In this document: one piece after another, positions 13,425 through 23,503 of the stretch
Numbering within the stretch: position 1 is the stretch's first letter
Layout: every line of letters begins with the position of its first letter
Origin: Inonotus obliquus
Lineage: Eukaryota; Basidiomycota; Agaricomycetes; Hymenochaetales; Hymenochaetaceae
Assembly (NCBI GenBank): GCA_032164295.1
Contig: JAJHTX010000009.1
Coordinates: 1,178,001 to 1,242,000, forward strand
Reading direction: 5' to 3'
DNA: 64,000 nt
Made by a program: the position numbers and the translations under genes
The notes under the pieces: model-generated
The model's database searches: none
Told to the model about the DNA's origin: nothing
Seen by the model: only the letters and a program-made list of their open reading frames with translations

Positions 13425-14205
13425 TCAAGGCCATGATGGCTGTGTCTTGTCCACTGGCCCAAGGAGGTCCGCCCTCACACATCTGAGCCAACGTTCAATG
13501 GTGAACGCGATTGCATTTTCGTGCGTTTTCAACCTCTTGTACAAGCTGGAAATATGCTGCCGGAAGAACTAGGAGTTAGGAGGACCAGGACGGACCGCTG
13601 CGCGATGTGATGCCTGCAGATGAGGGGGCTACAGTAATTCTCTAACTCTTTTCTTGGCTCGCGCATAGGCCAGTACAGCCAGGAGACAATAGAAGACTAT
13701 CTTATGAGAGAGAAGAAGAACACGCAAGCCGTTCTTGTTCGCCCACGATCCAAGTTATCAACATCGCACCATCAGCTCGCTTCGGACATCCAGGCCATTC
13801 GGCAGAACAATTGTCACGCAGCTTGTGTTTGCGTATCACGTCAATATTAGAAAGTGTGCCCATCAAAGTATAGATCAGCCAAGAGACCATACAAGACGTA
13901 TACAAGCTGCGTGGCCTAACCCAAGGCCCGCATCAGAATCCTGGATGGAAAGTGTCTTATTGGAGTTCTAACATCGCGCGTTTTCTACCCATGACCTGTC
14001 AGAGCCAGGATTCAGGAATATGATATATATGAGCAACACACAAAGATATCTAGATTTCTCAGGCCAATTTCAATAAGGCACCAGTACACGGCACTTTCAC
14101 TAGTCAACGAGTCAATGACTAACTGGCACCTGGGGCTTCATGGGCGCGCATAGCTTGAGTTTACGCCATTCTACGCATTACAGACCAGTGGCTGGCATCG
14201 CAAAT
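13425..14205 (+). repeat. Diverged repeat, copy C: orphan upstream region with no F-box-like gene behind it
   Basis: Follows copies A and B island by island: ggccatg(a)tggctgtgtcttgt (compare 5502), the gccgccggaagaac island (13556, compare 5629), cataggcc, gaagac and cttcggacatccaggccattcggca (13781, compare 5834), tgatatatatgagcaacacacaa (14019, compare 6080), and the ttgagttta...ggctgg island (14153-14195). Similarity stops near 14205. The expected F-box-like gene is absent, so this is a remnant of a third unit. Confidence 0.6.
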
Positions 14206-14692
14206 AAGGGAGAGACAACATGAGTGATAGACTGCAGACTTTTAGACTTGGTCAAGAGTTGTTTGATGTTCGTGCTGCTTATGTAATGGATGAGATCCGC
14301 GGATTGGTATCACTATTGACTCGGATAAACTATGCTGACGGGAGGACAATTGAAGTCCACCACGCCTAGGAAAAACCTTATATTTGCTCAAAACTTGGAA
14401 AAAGTGCAAAACCAAAAGCGAAGATGATATGCAGCACAAAGCAAAAGTGAAAACGATAGAAGTGACAGACAGCAAATTGGACTAAAATAATGTGGTAGAG
14501 AAAGCGTAACTACGATGAATGTAAAGTAAAGAGACGAGAGCAAAAAATTGCAGGTGGGGTATGGGTTGCTGAATTTAAATGCTAATTTATGTCCGAATAA
14601 ATGCGGTACACAAGAATAAGATTGAGTAGATCTGCGAAATGATAAGTACGTGGTCCTCCGTCGTTCAGGAAAACTTACCAAGTGTGCCAATG
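14206..14692. other. Spacer, no gene recognised
   Basis: Lies between the orphan repeat copy C and the stop codon of the minus-strand DUF6699 gene. It is A-rich on the plus strand and no coding region was recognised. Confidence 0.4.
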
Positions 14693-15416
14693 TTAGCGAA
14701 GGACTAACTTCCAGATGTTGGGCCCCCTGGATGAGGGCTTTAGCCCATGGAACTTTGAGTCCCCGAGGAGGAGATCCATTCCCCGAACTCCGCTGTCGCG
14801 CTCATAGCGGGGATAACGCGAAGCCTCGACGCGCCGGTGAAAGGCTTCCGCAACGCGTCTTTGTTCTCTGGGGGTCAACTTGCTCCACTCGTGATAGGAA
14901 ATGGGTTGTAGAAGTTTCTGCCTCAGGGTATAGAGAACCTGACCTATAGTGACATAGGTCCGGCTCGTTACATCTACAGACAGCTCCAGCGAAGCAGCGG
15001 GACGTATAATTATCCGCATGAATCTTGTCGGTATATCAGTTGCGGGATTAAGGGGATCGATTGATCTACCCTTTGAGGTGGTAATAGATGCAACGCGAGG
15101 ATCCGAGCGGAAGTCGTAGAGGAGTCCGGCTGTTAATTTAGGGTACCAGCATACCCTGACTGCAAGAGGGTCCGACAGAGTATAATGAGGCATCTTTCGT
15201 CGTCGATATGGGTGAAATCGCAGGCTGGAGTTCGTGTGTTGTCCAGAATCCGCCCAATCGTCCTAAACTTATATCCCAGCGTGGTCCAGTCAAGCCAACG
15301 AGCCACCGGCCAGGAACGAGTACAGAACCGTCCTCATAGACATGGACAGGTACAGACCACATAGCACCGTCAAAGCCACGACAACGCGTCATACTCGTAG
15401 CAGAGTCAAGATCCAA
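14693..15416 (-). CDS. DUF6699 domain protein
   Basis: The second exon (about 15262 to 14693) is well supported. It reads HTNSSLRFHPY and HYTLSDPLAV, then a central GLLYDFRSDPR, TIGQVLYTLRQ and LTPREQRRVAEAFHRR, and ends GVRGMDLLLGDSKFHGL...IWKLVL. This is the typical order of the fungal DUF6699 domain (about 130 residues, C-terminal trp-x-leu). A TTTAG acceptor before GACGATTGG gives the right frame. The first exon, from an ATG at 15416 and containing VPVHVYEDGSVLVPGRW, is in a different frame, so a short intron ending at 15263 is required. Its donor is uncertain. The function of this family is unknown. It is often multi-copy in agaricomycetes, but only one copy is seen here. Confidence 0.75.
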
Positions 15417-16730
15417 GATGGGTGGTTAGCGGGGAAAGAATCACCAGAGTTGTGATGAAAAGGCAAGAAGTCGTAGAAAAAGAAGCCCCGGAAGCAATAT
15501 CAGAGCGCAGCAGCCTTCTCGTCCAAGCTACACCCCTGAGGAGGCCTAAGCAGAGTCCGTGGCTTAAAATCGATACACTCCGAAGTGCTACGGGTCTGTG
15601 CTATCGAATTTGTCACAATGCGAGATTTGGCTACAATCTGGAGATGAAAAGGTTGGACAGTGAGTCATCGTGCGCTGGAGGTGAAATGAAAAATCAGCCA
15701 CACAAGACTTAAGTACTGCGGGTGGAAGTGGATAGGCGCCTACATGTTTTGCAATATCCATGCGGGCCCGCTAAACCAGTGCTCCTCTTATTTGTATTTC
15801 TAACCCCTGGGCTGTACGGTACCATCTCTGAGCAGAACCACTGGGTACACACCCACTCATGCAAACGTCATCTGGGTGTTAGAGTCATACTCGGGGGTGT
15901 TTTGGAACCCGCTTCGCGACGAGCCAAAGACTGCCAAATTCTTGCGGCGCATTAATTTTGAAGAAGGTCATGAAAGCATCGGGTCAAGGTGGTTGAAAAG
16001 ATGAGGAGAGGAGTTCTTGGTCTGAATGTCGCGTGGTTGAGTTTGGACAAGCACGCGGGATCATATCAGTTTGATCGAGTTCGGCTACGCCGGTCCCGTT
16101 ACCGTATTAGCAACCGATTCCGGTAAGGCACTGGACGCTAGCCGAGCTCAGCCAACTCCTCCTATCTATCAGAACCTGTCAACAGTCAGTCACAATGCAT
16201 CTCTGACCAACATCATTGCGAAACGATAGGTCTAGTGATTGCAATCATCTCCCTTTACATAAAAACCTGTTGATAACAGGTAGATATCGTTGGATGTGGC
16301 ACTTTATACGATATAATATTGCTTTCCCTCAGCTGGAATTACGCAAACTGCAGCAATTTAGCGGCAACTTCTGAATGCCGAAAGGTCCCTAAACTCAGTA
16401 CCAACACCTGTAGCATACCTTTAGTCGATTCTATATGGGGAATCGCTTATCTACTTTGCTTTCAAATATCTGTAAACGTAATTGATGAAATCCATCAAAA
16501 GTGTGACTGCTCTGAGGATGTAGCACTATCAGGAATCAGGATTACTTTGCTCTTTCCAAAGCCACTGCGTCAGTATCTTGACGATCATGAAATTTCTCAG
16601 CTATGCTTTCTTGTCTTTCGCAATAGTTCAACCCGCCACATCCTCCATGCCAACTTAGTTCTTTAGTCATAATCCGTTTTGTTTGATAACTGTGCTAGAA
16701 ACATGTTTGCAGGAGCAATGCAGACCCGTG
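15417..16730. other. Spacer, no gene recognised
   Basis: Only short frames occur. An open frame at 16319-16666 has no recognisable features and a composition no different from other chance frames, so it is not called. Confidence 0.4.
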
Positions 16731-16738
16731 CATAAAAG
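16731..16738 (+). promoter_or_regulatory. TATA-like element (cataaaag)
   Basis: About 110 bases upstream of the ATG at 16848. A pyrimidine-rich stretch with cgtctctctctgcc near 16801-16815, a common pattern in fungal promoters, lies between them. Confidence 0.35.
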
Positions 16739-16847
16739 GGGGATGTCGACATGCTACTATTCCACCAGAATCATTTGCGATCACACTTCCGCCTCTGAAT
16801 CGTCTCTCTCTGCCAGGAAGTACAAAGCATCTCTATCAGATTGAACA

Positions 16848-17126
16848 ATGTCACAACCCGTAAGGTACAAAGCCGATTACAACGATTACAAAGAAAAAGA
16901 GCCAGGAGCGTCGTCGAATTCTGGCACAAAACCATTAACGAACGAGCCTGTAGGTCATGACGTAAAGCGTGACGGAAAATTCGAGCACACTAAATACGAC
17001 CGTACAAGAAACTCGAAGTCCGGTGAGGGGCGGCAAGATAGAAAAGACCAGACAACTCAGGCGCCTAGCAATGGAGGACCCAAAAGGAAGACTAGCATTA
17101 CATTTGCAGATCAAGAAAATAAGTGA
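16848..17126 (+). CDS. Small hydrophilic protein of unknown function
   Basis: A 92-residue frame rich in Lys, Asp, Glu, Asn and Ser, with no hydrophobic core, signal peptide or membrane segment. It begins MSQPVRYKADYNDYKEKE and ends RKTSITFADQENK. The strongly biased, disorder-like composition, the TATA-like box and the pyrimidine-rich leader favour a real gene over a chance frame. No family was recognised. It could also be one exon of a longer gene. Confidence 0.4.
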   Translation: MSQPVRYKADYNDYKEKEPGASSNSGTKPLTNEPVGHDVKRDGKFEHTKYDRTRNSKSGEGRQDRKDQTTQAPSNGGPKRKTSITFADQENK

Positions 17127-17378
17127 TCGTTCGGACCGAGGTATGCGCACTGTGGGTACGCTGGTGGAACATTCAGCTTGCGGACAGACATGCATGTATG
17201 CCTCGATATTGTTGTTGAATATAGACAATTCGAAGTTATTCGATAGCATGAATCGAGAATATTAAGGAGAGCGGATGCGTTCACTGTAGGCAGCACACAT
17301 ACAAATCTGCTGAGACAAATCTTCGTGTTTCACTATAATCCAAGGCAAATAAACCGGTGTTACATTAAGATCATTCCA

Positions 17379-19212
17379 TTAAGCTATTTGCGCCCGTGTA
17401 CTTGCCTGAGCAACAGAACAGACTTTCCGTGATACATGACTCCAAAAGCTTTCAAACAGATCACGGTCTCTCCCTCTCCGCCATACCCCCGTGAGAACCC
17501 AGCACTCTCCCCCCTTGAAGCTTCTGAGCAGAGCGCAAATGTCCGCGGTCATGGCAGGTAGCTCGTTAGTAGTCGGAACAGACTCGAGACTCCCTCCTGC
17601 CCTTCTCGCCCTTCTCGACCAGGCATCCTTTGTTGCGAATATGCGGAATGATACGTCTTCGTTATCCCTACTGACCTGCGCAGCACCTCTGCTACCACCT
17701 TCAGTAGGACGGCTGTGTAGCACGTTACTTTGCTCCGCCAAGCGTATCACTGTAACACCAACTAGTGGCGTAAGTATGCTCAAGATAGCTTCGCGAAGTG
17801 TCGCGCTCTTTATCGAGCCAGAGTTGGGAAGTGTCTGTTCGAAGTCATTATGCGGCGGCAGGAGAGTATGGTGAACAGATGGTAGATCGCGAGCAAGACG
17901 CTGACAGCTAAAGCTTCATTCTTCCGCGACTCTTGATGAAATTAGTGAGACCTACATCTGGTAAATGTACGTCTGACCACGACCATGCCACAACCCAACG
18001 GCGTGTTTGGCCTTGGACGAGTTCCGTAAGTGCGTAATTATCTATCCTGTATGTCCGTAATGTCTCCACGATCGTCGATAGCGAGGAGAGTTTTCCAAGC
18101 ATTGAAGTAAACCACCTGAATCAACTTCGTTTGAGTACGGTTACGTGGAGCTATTTTGAAACGGGGTCAACTCTTACAGACAGCGATCCTTAACATCGAT
18201 GTTCATACTTTCCAAAATCATTCGTTTCACAAATGACGCCTCTCCTCCAGGAGTTATCATCTCAACTTCAGCGCCGGTGCATACCGAGCTCGGTTCAAGA
18301 GCTTTCCCTTCCGCGTTCCTCTCAATCTCGTCTGCATCCGCGTAGAATGGAGGATTGCACATTGTGAATGCAAAACTGTCGACTGGAAGCGTAAGTACAG
18401 CGTACATTTACATGTGGACGAGTACTCGCGATCTATTTGGATAGCAATGGAAAGGTGTAAAGATGTAATCCGTAGAGGTGACTCTTGAAATTTCAATTCG
18501 CTCTGTTAGATGGTTTTGCTCTACGTTCGTTACTGCGGAAGCGAATGATGTTGGATCAATTTCTACCAATCACATCTTATCAATGCAGACAGACCCCGAT
18601 ATCCGAAATGCGTGACGTACCTGTACCAATGAATTTCCATTGTGGGTCGATCTTGCATCCGAGAAGTGGATAAATAGCTGAAGCACCAGTCCCACTTGAC
18701 TCTTCCCGCACTCGGATTTAGAGGAGATAAATCATGTACTCACATATCTATTCCTACAATCTCAGAAGGAACTTCGACACATCTGTGACTTTCATACAGA
18801 AGATCTTGTATCCAGAGGAGGTAATTAAGCCTTGAAGAAATCAGTTTCAAACCAGCTGAGCCTTGAAAACTCTTAGAAACCTATTCGGAACCGGAGGGCA
18901 AAGCCTTCCCTCGGGTAGAGTAAGTTTGAGCCGAAAGTCACGCCAAAGCAAAGCTTCGGTTAAGCATCTAGATCATCTCGTCAAAAAGAATATCGTTTCT
19001 CGACTAGTGAAGAACCACCGCACCTCTGAGCTTCGGCATTCTTGAAATCAATCGTCGAAGCTCTCGATCCACCAAATTTCGTCAAGCTCAAAGAAATCAT
19101 CAGCATATATTCCTGTGCAACCACATCATACTCACTAGTTCTTAAGTTTCGGGAATACTTCAGAGAGGGAGGCGAAGTCTACGGGCGAATTGTAGGGATT
19201 CCGCTCATGCAT
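17379..19212 (-). CDS. METTL16: METTL16-like RNA N6-adenosine methyltransferase
   Basis: Nine-exon model: 19212-19136, 19086-19024, 18967-18881, 18830-18744, 18694-18621, 18562-18412, 18375-18178, 18115-17956, 17900-17379. All phases agree and give 472 residues. The protein starts [16 protein letters not shown] and continues [50 protein letters not shown] (SAM-binding loop), [23 protein letters not shown] (the NPPF catalytic motif), [28 protein letters not shown] and [22 protein letters not shown] poorly conserved C-terminal region ends with [16 protein letters not shown]. The family methylates U6 snRNA and some structured RNAs; its nuclear role here is inferred. The sixth intron is only 36 nt, in frame, and contains a TAA. 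If it is not spliced, the frame would be interrupted just before NPPF. Confidence 0.88.
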
Positions 19213-19490
19213 GTGAGGACACAGGGTTTAGACGGCCCAACTCGGAAATTTTTGCAATGTCAGTCACGTGAGGTCCAAAAAACAGAATCCGGGTGTAAAC
19301 GAGACTTGAAGTTGAAATAGAGCTATATGCTTCACAAGGACAAGGACCTTCAGTTTTCGTGAGATCGAACTTGAAATGATTCCGGAAGAAACAGCCTCCA
19401 TTAGTTTACACCGTGTACGTTATCAGTCCTATTCTCGAATTATTCAACGTTAGATTTTATCAAACTACTACAAATACTGGTGACACCACC

Positions 19491-20575
19491 ATCACCCAAG
19501 CGGGCTGCCATCCAAATCCACAAATGCCCCAGAGTCTGCCGGAGTCAACCTCTCCAATAACTCGATCTGCGTTCTCGCGGACTCTTCAGCGGTGACAAGT
19601 CCCGGGAAGCTTGGCATTTGCTTGCGCAGCCGAGCGACCTCTCCCTCGTAAAGCTTATCAATGACTTCAGGAGCTTGTGAACAACAGTCGGATCAGCCGA
19701 GCACAAAGAGGAGCACGATTAGATGGTTACTTACGACCTTGCATTGTCTTGACAAGTCCAGGAGAGACGGCTACAAATGTGAAACCCTCGTCTCTCAAAG
19801 TAATCGCATATTTGGCAACGACCATGTTCACTCCTGCTTTCGAGATAGAATAAGACGTGCCACTGTTATAATTCGTATCCAACGTAAAACGAAGAGCTCC
19901 CAAGGCGGATGTCACAACTAGGACTTTCTTCGTGTCCCCGGCGCGGAGGAGAGGGATAAAGGCATTGATAGTATGCGTTACACCGATAACATTGGTCCTG
20001 AACTAAAACAAAAGACCCTGTCAAACTCTACCAAGACGCGTGAAAGAGATGGACTACGCACAAACAAGAGCAAATCGTTCTCGAGAGTTTCTTCATTCGG
20101 ACTAGAGGAAGAGCGCAGGGTTAGTCGGCGAAGAATTATCTTCAAGTAACACGTACTAAGTATCCAACGTCAATTGGTTCCGCTCGTGGTGAAGCAAAGC
20201 GCCATTGTTGATGATTACATCTAACTTTCCTCCAGTGGCTTTCGAGACCTCTTCTGCTGCCGCCTGAAATGAAGTTTGAGAAGACATTATTTTATACACA
20301 GATTGCTTACACTCTCACCTTTATCGTTTTATAATTCTCCAGGTCCGCTTCCAATATAATGACATTCTTGTTTGTATTAGAGTCGACAAGCTCAGAGAGC
20401 TGAGGTGCAGTTGTCTTGTTTCGAACAAGTGCGAACACCTGGTTCTTAGGATTTGACGCTAGAACACGGACAAAGGCAAGCTGCCAAGAGAAGTGAATGA
20501 GTTACGATCATCGACAAAAAAGAGAGCAGACCTACTCCAATACCGCGTGATGCACCAGTAACAACATAAGAAACC
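19491..20575 (-). CDS. Short-chain dehydrogenase/reductase (SDR), sniffer-like
   Basis: Exon 1 is 20575-20534 (MVSYVVTGASRGIG, the TGxxxGIG cofactor motif). Exon 2 is 20480-20319, from LAFVRVLASNPKNQVFALVRN to the conserved acidic position in ILEADLENY. Later exons carry LDVIINNGAL (the NNAG-type motif), then SGTSYSISKAGVNMVV with the catalytic Tyr and Lys of YxxxK, then VAVSPGLVKTMQG. The last exon ends PSFPGLVTAEESART and DSGAFVDLDGSPLG before the stop at 19491-19493. The predicted enzyme is about 250 residues, the classical SDR length, cytosolic and probably NADP(H)-dependent. The substrate cannot be deduced. The 3' end lies less than 300 bases from the start of the METTL16-like gene, in the same orientation. 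Confidence 0.88.
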
Positions 20576-20638
20576 ATTTTGATAGATGTGTAAAACAGCG
20601 GGAGTGAAAATCGCTGTACTGAACAGACACGTTCACCA

Positions 20639-20650
20639 CCTTTTATATTT
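20639..20650 (-). promoter_or_regulatory. TATA-like element of the SDR gene
   Basis: On the minus strand this reads aaaatataaaag, about 65-75 bases upstream of the SDR start codon at 20575. Confidence 0.45.
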
Positions 20651-21181
20651 TCTGGAGGCTGATACGTTGATCAGTAAGACAAGCAGCGAGCGGCAGGTAA
20701 TGACGAGGCCGTTCGGCGCACGGCACGCAAGTCGGTAAAGTTGAAATGCAGGGTCGTATATGAACTTGGTGCACCTGCGCACATAGTTTCCTCCATCAGA
20801 GCAAGTACCGGCGGTAGATTTGCGTGTCTCTTGACGGATATTGACGAGCCGCCTTGAACCGCCAAGCGCCTCAAGTCTTGACCTGTATCGTTCGGTCGTT
20901 CGGCATCCAGTGAGATAAGATCTTTCATAACATAACCACCAATTCCGATTTCGGAGGTTGATTCCTCATGACCTGAAGGGCAGCGCGTCATCCGATTCAC
21001 CCGTCGAATGATCTTTATAGCTAGCTCTGATACTTGATATGGAGTTGTTCCTTTCCGTCGGTTTGTGTGAAGGATAGCTCTGAGGAAATGGCATTTCATT
21101 GTGACGAAGCATAATTTCATACAAAATATGGCCTTGCTGCATTCCGATGAGTTTTCTGCGGGCGCGCCATCCGTGGTTGCT
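20651..21181. other. Spacer between the SDR promoter and the Mn-SOD stop codon
   Basis: It must hold the SOD2 3' UTR and terminator and the upstream part of the SDR promoter. A long minus-strand frame (to 20671) starting inside the SOD gene lacks recognisable features and is treated as chance. Confidence 0.5.
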
Positions 21182-22031
21182 TTACTTCGATGCTTCAACA
21201 AAGCGCTGCTCTGCTTCCTTGAAGTTAATGACATTCCAGATAGCATTCAAGTACTGAGCAAGAATTTAGTCACGTGAACTGATGACATCAGGAATAGCTT
21301 CACTCACGTCAGCCTTGACGTTTTTGTATTGAAGGTAGAATGCGTGCTCCCAGATATCAATTCCAAAAAGAGGAACGTGCGCTAGATATATCGTCAGTCA
21401 AGCAAGGGATACCTTTTCGTAGACACGGATGAGTACATACATAGAAGAGGATCCTGATTAGCCGTCGTTACAACCTCGAGTTTGCCGTTCGCCTTGTTGT
21501 AACCCAACCAGCCCCATCCACTGCCTTGAATGGCAGCAGTTTTGGCGTTCACTTCCTTCTTCAAGTTCTCGACGGAACCGAAATCACGCTCAATTGCCTG
21601 CTTGAGGGGACCGTCACTGATCTTTCCACCCTCTCCTGACGCGGGCGCAAGGTTCTTCCAGAAAAGGGAGTGGTTTATATGACCTAGAAAGTTAACAATG
21701 TCAAGTCGAGAAAATGTTCGAAAGAACAGACCGGCTTACCACCACCATTAAACTTAAGAGCAGACTGAAGAGATACCCTTTCCTGAATAGACTGAGACTT
21801 TGCATAAGCCTCTTCTGCAGCATTAAGACCGTTGACATAGGTTTGGTGATGCTTCGTATGATGAAGAGTCATGATTTCTGTGGAGATATAAGGCTCTAGC
21901 GCATCGTACGCGTAAGGCAAAGGTGGAAGAGAGTGCACGCTACGTGAAGAGCTTGCCGTTGCAGCGGCGAACAAACGCGCCGAGGTTGGCCGCGCGACGG
22001 TGCGCGAGATGGTGGCAAGCATTGTCGACAT
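21182..22031 (-). CDS. SOD2: Manganese superoxide dismutase, mitochondrial
   Basis: Four exons: 22031-21740, 21683-21441, 21381-21308 and 21253-21182. Together they give 226 residues with all phases consistent. The first about 30 residues, rich in Arg, Ser, Thr and Ala with few acids, look like a mitochondrial presequence. The mature enzyme begins [18 protein letters not shown]. The ligand regions are [20 protein letters not shown] and [11 protein letters not shown], which supply the three His and one Asp metal ligands. [12 protein letters not shown] closes the protein. [14 protein letters not shown] and [10 protein letters not shown] fit the Mn/Fe SOD fold, and the sequence type fits Mn. It converts superoxide to peroxide in the matrix. 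The four-exon model keeps every conserved block, so the gene appears intact. Confidence 0.95.
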
Positions 22032-23503
22032 TTTGTAGGTGATGATGGTCCAGTACGGAGGTACTCTAGACTAGAGTTTTCGTTCGGAACGTGAAGCATC
22101 CATCGCGACTCAGTAACTGAGTAAGCAATCGACGACGTCAGTTGTGTTGCACGTGACAAGTTTGATTGTCCAATCACAACGCGTGAATTCTCCACCTAAT
22201 GGGGTCGGGACTCCCGACTCTCTCACTTGGGGCGCTCTGTCGCTCTCCCTGCAAGGACGAGGCGAGTCGGAAATTTTTTACAGAGTTACTATATGTACTC
22301 ATCCACTCTCCTGACTCCCGCCGGCCAGTATGTAATCATAAACACAAGAGTATTCGGGGACTCTGGAGCCTTTCGTGCGCGTGCCTTGCTGTCCTTGATT
22401 GACTGTGGTCCAAGCCCGGGCATTGGAGGTGGGCCGGCCATCGTTGACCACCAGATACACCATCACGGTGCAATTGATAGTCAACGACAGTTCAATCTGT
22501 ACTTCAAGTAGTTGATGGGGTACGACTTGAACGAACAAACGAATAATGACCCGAGAACACCGAACACTCCGCAGCGTCAATCAACAGGCAGTCAGGAAGA
22601 CATAAAAACAGAAATACTGTATGTATAGTTCTCCCTTATGTTATCCTGCTGTCCAAAGGTAGGTTATGTTTAGCGCTGGTTATTCCCGAAACTTTATCTC
22701 ACTGGGACATTCAAGAGCTTCAGAAAGTTTGATATCTATTCCCTTCTTCCCGACGAAAATAACATAACAGATCACGCTAGTACTGCTGAGTGCAACATGT
22801 CTGAGGCGTCACATTGCATTGCATTGAACCCGAGAGCCCCAGGTTCTAACCTTTCGGGGAAAACCACAAAGCGCTGGACACCTTTCAAGCAAGCAAGCAA
22901 CTTAGCAAGGTAACAGAAGATCCGGATTTCAGATCCGTCTGCTGCCTGGTCTGCAGCAATACAATGAGGTAGGATACTTAGTCGATGTGGCTTAGGTGCT
23001 CTAGGTAAAACAAGTCGCAGTTAGCATTTCTCTATTGAACGGGTCAGACATGTTCAAATGTTTGAACATACAATATGCACGATTGAAGTGCGATGATCGT
23101 TTTTTTTTGCAATCGCTTCGCGCGCCCATTTGTAAATAGCCTATGCTTCTGCTTCCTGTAGACCACTACCAGGATTACGGACATTCCCACAGATACCAAT
23201 AAGAAGTTGCCAAGGGAGATGGCTTGGTAATGATGAGCCTTAGCTCTCGTACTATCCCATCACTCTCTGTCTCCGAGATTGATCAGCTGTCCGAGGAGGG
23301 AAGCTTCAGAAGCATTGGTTCTTGATTGCATCCTGTGGTTGGTACATCCTGCGAACTCAATCAATGAAATCATGGAGTCTCTCCGTAAGCTCGTAACGTA
23401 ACTCTCGGGACTTCAGAAAAGGCGATGGAAGGGAAGATACTGGTCACATAGATATGTATGATACAAGACAATCGAAATGACTTCGCGCCGTCGACTGGCT
23501 TCC
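22032..23503. other. Intergenic region, no gene recognised
   Basis: About 1.5 kb between the SOD2 start and the end of the downstream P450. Part will be the SOD2 promoter. Frames are short and carry no domain, and no repeat of the other families in this window was found here. Confidence 0.45.

Noticed and set aside
16319..16666. 115-residue plus frame
   Set aside because: No motif, no promoter element, and a composition like chance frames.
20671..21246. 191-residue minus-strand frame running from the SOD2 last exon
   Set aside because: It begins out of frame inside a well-supported SOD2 exon and has no recognisable motif.
22840..22870. Possible tRNA T-arm (aggttctaacctttc)
   Set aside because: No matching A box or acceptor stem could be formed around it.
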